The notes under the pieces are model-generated. The model was given only the letters and a program-made list of their open reading frames with translations, had not been told where the DNA came from and did no database searches. Of a stretch of 11,288 nt of DNA, positions 7,749 through 11,288 are shown piece after piece. The first letter of the stretch is position 1; every line of letters starts with the position of its first letter. A program made the position numbers and the translations under genes. This DNA is from GCA-2862585 sp963991165 (lineage in GTDB: Bacteria > Bacteroidota > Bacteroidia > Flavobacteriales > UBA7312). Location: NCBI GenBank assembly GCA_963991165.1, contig CAXDOW010000064.1, forward strand, positions 1 through 11,288, given 5' to 3'.

Positions 7749-8263
7749 TATTTCTGTGCCCTGCTCCAAAAGGTTACGACATACTTGGTGTTGTTTTGCT
7801 TGAAACCTTGAGGAAAAGAAATTCCTGCTTTTTCGTATTTAGCATTAGGGTCGTAATTCTCAATACCATCGTAAGACGGAATGAGGTATTTTGCCTTTTC
7901 TATTTTATCTAAATCCGCCATATAGGCAATGGTTTGAATAGACATATCTGGAATGTTTATCTCTGCACCAGTCTTAACCCAGCTTTTCTTATCCCAGTAA
8001 ATTCTTAGTGTAATGCTATCGCTCGACTCTACGGACTTATACCCCTTTCCACCACAGTAAGGGCAAGGCATACCTCGCTCAAAGGGGTAGGGTCCACCAG
8101 CTTGATAGATACTTATGGAGCGATTACTTGTTCCCATTGTACTCATAATACAATTAGGACAGTCTTCTTTTTTTTCAGGGTAAACCAGCGTTGCAGATCT
8201 TGTAAACAACAAAATAGCTTCATTGTATACATCAAAGACGCCACTTGGAATGTTTATAGCCAT
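7748..8263 (-). CDS. Head-tail connector-position protein with four-cysteine putative zinc site
   Basis: The ATG at 8263 follows a modest AGGA site. The 171-residue protein has CPNC at 35-38 and CPYCGGKGY at 67-75, two CxxC pairs 28 residues apart. Such pairs usually coordinate one zinc ion as a knuckle or ribbon; the second resembles the CxxCxGxG motif of DnaJ-type zinc domains. Between them lies NRSISIYQAGGPYPFERG, a loop rich in Gly and Pro. The remainder (SITLRIYWDKKSWVKTGAEI and YVVTFWSRAQK) looks like beta strands. A related arrangement is remembered from small structural-cluster proteins of marine phages. Position before the tail completion genes suggests a neck or connector protein stabilised by zinc; a regulatory DNA-binding role is less likely given the neighbours. 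Confidence 0.72.
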   Translation of the reverse strand: MAINIPSGVFDVYNEAILLFTRSATLVYPEKKEDCPNCIMSTMGTSNRSISIYQAGGPYPFERGMPCPYCGGKGYKSVESSDSITLRIYWDKKSWVKTGAEINIPDMSIQTIAYMADLDKIEKAKYLIPSYDGIENYDPNAKYEKAGISFPQGFKQNNTKYVVTFWSRAQK

Positions 8264-8326
8264 TAAATAATCCTGTGTTTAGTTTCAGGTAGTTTAAATT
8301 CTTTAACCGTCAATATAATTTAATGA

Positions 8327-8539
8327 CTAATAATAATTTATGTCATCATACCTTTCATATAGCGAAGAGTTGATTTCAGCAATTGGTTGATCGTCCGAGC
8401 TTGGCGGCGAAGGGTCTATTGTGTGTTTGGAATTTAGAACATCAGGTTCATCTAAAGCCCTCGCTCCATTAACCCCAACAATACCCCTTCCCCCCTGGGG
8501 TTGATCGTTTGCGTCGATTATTTTTTTACTGACTGTCAT
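8327..8539 (-). CDS. 70-residue protein matching the N-terminal module of the 284-residue virion protein
   Basis: ATG at 8539 is chosen over the GTG at 8542 because GGAG lies at proper spacing and because the product then aligns from residue 1 with the 284-residue protein encoded at 11006-10152. Shared positions include KII (6-8 in both), GARAL (25-29 here, 24-28 there), a His about ten residues later, a nearby Asp, and an ending YDDINYY (64-70) against YNDVSYY (55-61). The stop codon falls exactly where the shared module ends. The middle is Pro/Ser/Asp-rich (DPSPPSSDDQP) and probably flexible. No enzymatic motif is visible. It could be a free-standing copy of an attachment or decoration module, or the remnant of a longer paralogue. 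Confidence 0.72.
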   Translation of the reverse strand: MTVSKKIIDANDQPQGGRGIVGVNGARALDEPDVLNSKHTIDPSPPSSDDQPIAEINSSLYERYDDINYY

Positions 8540-8569
8540 CACATTCTCCGTTATTTAAATTTTTATTTA

Positions 8570-10150
8570 TTACGGTACGTCATTGACTATGTCCGCTGCG
8601 GTCATATTATACTGAACAAAATGAGCAGTTCCTACATTGTCTTGAATAGTAGGATAAGTGTCACCGTCACCCATTCGCCACCAGTGAGAGGGAGACGTTG
8701 TAAGTTGCGATAAATCGTGCGTACTTCCGCTGTTATATATATCTGAAACGTTAGCGGTCTGATCAGACCCCCAAATAGCCAACTCTTCTACTTTAGAATT
8801 ATCTTGCAAATAATTACCAGCAGCAAGGCGTCCCACCCTCAGGTTCTGCCCGCTAATTGCACCCGACCATCCGTAGTTGGAATGACTATTATTAAGCGTT
8901 TGAGATACCCCATTTATGAATATTTCAAATCTGCTATAGTAGTCTGAAACATCGGCAGAAGAGGCTCCTGTTGTACCTCCATCATAAGTTACCACTATAT
9001 GCTTCCAGGTGTTTGGAGGCATGCTGTCATTAGGGGTAGTTACTTGTATGTAATTATTGTTACTTCCGTATCTTAATCGTAGTTTATCCGTACCTCCAAC
9101 GAACCGAAGCTCCATGTACCCACCATTGGTTACATCGTTCGACCCATAATAGAATATAGTCTGACCGCTGGAATTTGTTGACGATTTAAACCAAAGAGCT
9201 ATGGTCCAAGCGTCTCCACTGCCAGCACCGTTTCCAGATCTACCAAGCTCAGCATCGAGCAGTGCAGCATTGGCACCCAAATAATCAAGGTTGTTGAATT
9301 GGATACTTTTCGTATTTGAGAAAGGAGGGTTACTAACTATTATATCTATATCTTGCGAATCTTGTCCGAAATAATTTATGGCAGTTGCTGTGACGGTATA
9401 TGTTCCAACAGATAAAGTAGAACCACCTATTATTTTACGAATATTTCCATCCACAGAAGCGACACCCGAAGGCAAATTTGACCATTCGTATGCAACCCCG
9501 TTAGAAGCTACTAGTTCATAATTTAGAGTATCTCCCTGATTAATGTTAACAGAGGTGCTGGAAGTTATCACAGGAGCACTCCCCAAGGCTCCTCCAGAAT
9601 GTACAAATAGTGCATTTAATTCGTTAACCGCTGTTGCCAAAACAGAGTCTACAGCTACACCATTTATGCTGGCATTCGCAACTTCTAAATCTCTAAATAT
9701 GATAGCCGATCCAGTGTGTTGAAGTATGTTTATTTTTCCTTCATCGTTACCAGCGGCTCTAATGGAGTTAACAGCGTAAGCGTCTCCATTATCTAGTAAA
9801 ACCGTAGTCTCCGTAGGATCTAAAGAAAAATCTAAAGTGTCATCACTTGACAAAATAAACTGACCTGTATTGCTAGAAACATTGCACTGGTCTGTTATAT
9901 ATGCAGAACATTCTGTTGCAGTAGCAAAGGAATTATTGTCAGCATCTCTAAATTCAGTGTATGGTATTTGATAAAATTCATACACCTCCTGCCCCTCTGT
10001 AACAGTTCTGATGTCGTTTTTTACATTGATAAGATTCGCATCCGAACTGTCAATTTCACCAGAAAGACATGCATTAAAATAAACGGGATTGGTGCTACCT
10101 ACAAAGTTTACGCAGTTCCCAGCACTATTTCTTACTATTTTTATAGCCAT
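8570..10150 (-). CDS. Virion protein with Ig-like and concanavalin/LamG-type domains
   Basis: The ATG at 10150 begins two bases after the previous stop; the ribosome binding site is weak. The 526 residues fall into three parts. Residues 1-190 (MAIKIVRNSAGNCVNFVG..., EVYEFYQIPYTEFRDADNNS, ATAVNELNALF) resemble the N-terminus of structural proteins known from marine phages. Residues about 192-274 (APVITSSTSVNINQGDTLNY ... GTYTVTATAINYFGQDS) are a putative Ig-like domain of the He_PIG type. Residues about 281-490 are a LamG/concanavalin A-like jelly roll: WTIALWFKSS (315-324), TWKHIVVTYDGG (381-392), FEIFINGVSQTL (408-419), LRVGRLA (437-443), VEELAIWGS (454-462) and DIYNSG (470-475). It ends SHWWRMGDGDTYPTIQDNVG. 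Such domains bind glycans or other ligands, so exposure on capsid or tail is likely. Placement on the particle is inferred. Confidence 0.85.
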   Translation of the reverse strand: MAIKIVRNSAGNCVNFVGSTNPVYFNACLSGEIDSSDANLINVKNDIRTVTEGQEVYEFYQIPYTEFRDADNNSFATATECSAYITDQCNVSSNTGQFILSSDDTLDFSLDPTETTVLLDNGDAYAVNSIRAAGNDEGKINILQHTGSAIIFRDLEVANASINGVAVDSVLATAVNELNALFVHSGGALGSAPVITSSTSVNINQGDTLNYELVASNGVAYEWSNLPSGVASVDGNIRKIIGGSTLSVGTYTVTATAINYFGQDSQDIDIIVSNPPFSNTKSIQFNNLDYLGANAALLDAELGRSGNGAGSGDAWTIALWFKSSTNSSGQTIFYYGSNDVTNGGYMELRFVGGTDKLRLRYGSNNNYIQVTTPNDSMPPNTWKHIVVTYDGGTTGASSADVSDYYSRFEIFINGVSQTLNNSHSNYGWSGAISGQNLRVGRLAAGNYLQDNSKVEELAIWGSDQTANVSDIYNSGSTHDLSQLTTSPSHWWRMGDGDTYPTIQDNVGTAHFVQYNMTAADIVNDVP

Positions 10151-10151
10151 G

Positions 10152-11006
10152 TTATCTTACAATCACTGATAGAGTTGTTAACGGTTGAATTTGTATGGGG
10201 TTATCTGCCCGAATTGCCAATAAAGCTCTAGCATTAACATCTTCCTGCGAGGCAAAATAAGCAGATATGATCGGACGGTTCAGAAATGTTCGCCCCACCG
10301 TGCCCGTGCCAAAAAACACAGGTTGACCAGCAAGTGCAAATGTAAAAGTGGGCGTACCGTCTGAAAGTCTTGTTTGCCATATAAGGCCCACTTCAAGTGT
10401 AGTGTTTGCTACTTGAGGCAAGGCATTAAAGTCAAATCTAATGAGTGCCAGATCTCCAGGTTTGCATTCAGAGAAATCAAAAGATCCATCAGCAGCAGTG
10501 TACTGCAAGTCGCCTGTTGTTACGGCATCACTATATGTGGATGCACTAAATGTAAAATCGAAAAGACTACTAATGCCTGGAGGCATATAACTGCCGCCAA
10601 AAAGGCCGACCCCTTCTGTGGCGGCTGGTGTAGGCTCCGTCCAGTAAGCAGAATCATTTGCCAATTGCCTCGCCGGATCAAAACCAAATCTATACCACGT
10701 TTGACTACTTGCCATTGCCGAAGTATAAGATACGTTAGACCCAACGTCTGAAGCTCCAGCAACACCAGTCGTCCTGTCCGTAAAACCACCCGTAAATTCG
10801 TAGCCACTGACACCAGGGCCAGTGTAGTAAGAAACGTCATTGTATCTAACTGACAAGCCTTGTGTTTTATCAGCAGAAGAAGCATCGGTGGAATGATTGC
10901 CATCTACTTGAGAAGGCGACGTTAAAGCTCTTGCACCAGCAACGGAAGTTAGTGCAGATCCAGAGCTGTACTCGTTACCGTTGATTATTTTTTGCAGGTA
11001 GGACAT
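10152..11006 (-). CDS. Beta-rich virion structural protein, 284 residues, duplicated N-terminal module
   Basis: The ATG at 11006 follows AGGAG at seven bases and lies ten bases after the stop of the gene before it. Residues 1-61 form a module also present as a separate 70-residue protein (8539-8327): QKIINGN, VAGARAL, NHSTDASS and RYNDVSYY. The remainder is rich in Gly, Ser, Thr, Ala and aromatic residues with low charge, typical of beta-structured capsid decoration or fibre proteins. Segments include WYRFGFDPARQLANDSAYW, a DFSECKPGDLALIRFDFNAL stretch reading like jelly-roll strands, and a C-terminus of alternating hydrophobic residues (IQIQPLTTLSVIVR). No known domain is recognised. The following LamG-type virion protein is two bases away, so the two are probably co-translated and may sit together on the particle. 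Confidence 0.75.
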   Translation of the reverse strand: MSYLQKIINGNEYSSGSALTSVAGARALTSPSQVDGNHSTDASSADKTQGLSVRYNDVSYYTGPGVSGYEFTGGFTDRTTGVAGASDVGSNVSYTSAMASSQTWYRFGFDPARQLANDSAYWTEPTPAATEGVGLFGGSYMPPGISSLFDFTFSASTYSDAVTTGDLQYTAADGSFDFSECKPGDLALIRFDFNALPQVANTTLEVGLIWQTRLSDGTPTFTFALAGQPVFFGTGTVGRTFLNRPIISAYFASQEDVNARALLAIRADNPIQIQPLTTLSVIVR

Positions 11007-11016
11007 ATCTTAACTC

Positions 11017-11288
11017 CTAATATCCAAAACTGTTGCTTTTAACAGACCAACTTCCTGGGCTGTAAGGGCCAAGAATAGCAGTTCCGATAGGTGTGCCACC
11101 GTCACCTTTTTCGTATTGGTATTTAGTTATGAGGCTTTCATATTTTGCACAAACATCTTTGTATAATGTTAAAAGACTACCACTAACACCACGAAGGTCA
11201 ATGGCAGAAGGACCATCCTTGATAGAGATGGCATTGGCGGATTCAGTCTTAACCTCGCTGCCAATAAGAATACAAGCAGATTTGTAAA
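11017..11288 (-). CDS. C-terminal end of an unidentified, probably structural, phage protein
   Basis: One minus-strand frame (codons from 11286) is open from the right edge for 89 residues to a TAG at 11019-11017; the other two frames hit stops early. Its visible sequence includes SACILIGSEVKTESANAISI, IDLRGVSGSLLTLYKDVCAK, YESLITKYQYEKGDGG and the C-terminus GTAILGPYSPGSWSVKSN followed by SFGY. The end of the gene donates part of the AGGAG site used by the next gene, indicating an operon. Nothing here identifies the family. The context suggests a virion or connector protein, with most of the gene lying outside the window. Confidence 0.65.
   Translation of the reverse strand, partial: YKSACILIGSEVKTESANAISIKDGPSAIDLRGVSGSLLTLYKDVCAKYESLITKYQYEKGDGGTPIGTAILGPYSPGSWSVKSNSFGY

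Noticed and set aside
7749..7769. Upstream TTG start for the 205-residue gene
   Set aside because: The ATG at 7748 makes a TAATG coupling junction identical to the next one downstream, and the TTG extension adds only seven residues inside the preceding gene.
8297..8302. TTGACG -35-like box on the minus strand upstream of the zinc-site gene
   Set aside because: No acceptable -10 hexamer follows at 15-18 bases.
8564..8571. T4 late-promoter-like AATAAATA on the minus strand before the 70-residue gene
   Set aside because: One mismatch to TATAAATA in AT-rich sequence is expected by chance, it overlaps the previous stop codon, and no T4-type late transcription is shown in this window.

Overview
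This window is a block of virion-structure genes from a tailed double-stranded DNA bacteriophage (Caudoviricetes). Every supportable gene lies on the minus strand, so transcription runs from high to low coordinates. Spacing is tight: gaps of a few bases, two TAATG stop/start overlaps, and Shine-Dalgarno sequences in front of most starts. Base composition is moderately AT-rich (about 40% G+C by eye). The protein types resemble those remembered from marine phages (cyanophage or pelagiphage-like and uncultured oceanic phages), but no search could be run, so the host and exact group stay open. No tRNA, rRNA, CRISPR array, integrase, insertion sequence or attachment site was seen.

Layout in transcription order: (a) 11288-11017, the C-terminal end of an unidentified gene; (b) 11006-10152 and 10150-8570, two beta-rich, probably surface-exposed virion proteins, the second with an Ig-like domain and a concanavalin/LamG-type domain; (c) 8539-8327, a 70-residue protein that matches the first 61 residues of the 284-residue protein upstream; (d) 8263-7748, 7748-7131 and 7131-6151, three overlapping or closely spaced genes placed where head-tail connector, neck and tail-completion proteins usually sit, the first with a four-cysteine putative zinc site; (e) 6083-5040, a tail tube-like major tail protein; (f) 5015-3972, 3966-3577 and 3574-2612, three charged proteins between tube and tape measure, where tail assembly chaperones normally lie; (g) a strong intrinsic terminator at 2594-2565; (h) 2443-1, the tape measure protein, running off the left edge.

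The genes read as a tail and neck assembly line. Connector and completion proteins join head to tail, the tube protein polymerises around the tape measure, and the proteins between them are candidates for keeping the tape measure soluble and guiding polymerisation. The terminator just before the tape measure gene suggests its expression is separated from, or reduced relative to, the upstream genes. Main points of interest: the duplicated N-terminal module, a possible degenerate PD-(D/E)XK-like segment between two copies of a motif in the tape measure, a seven-residue DxDG repeat in the 320-residue protein, and an odd TTG start at 5015 with a better-placed out-of-frame ATG beside it.
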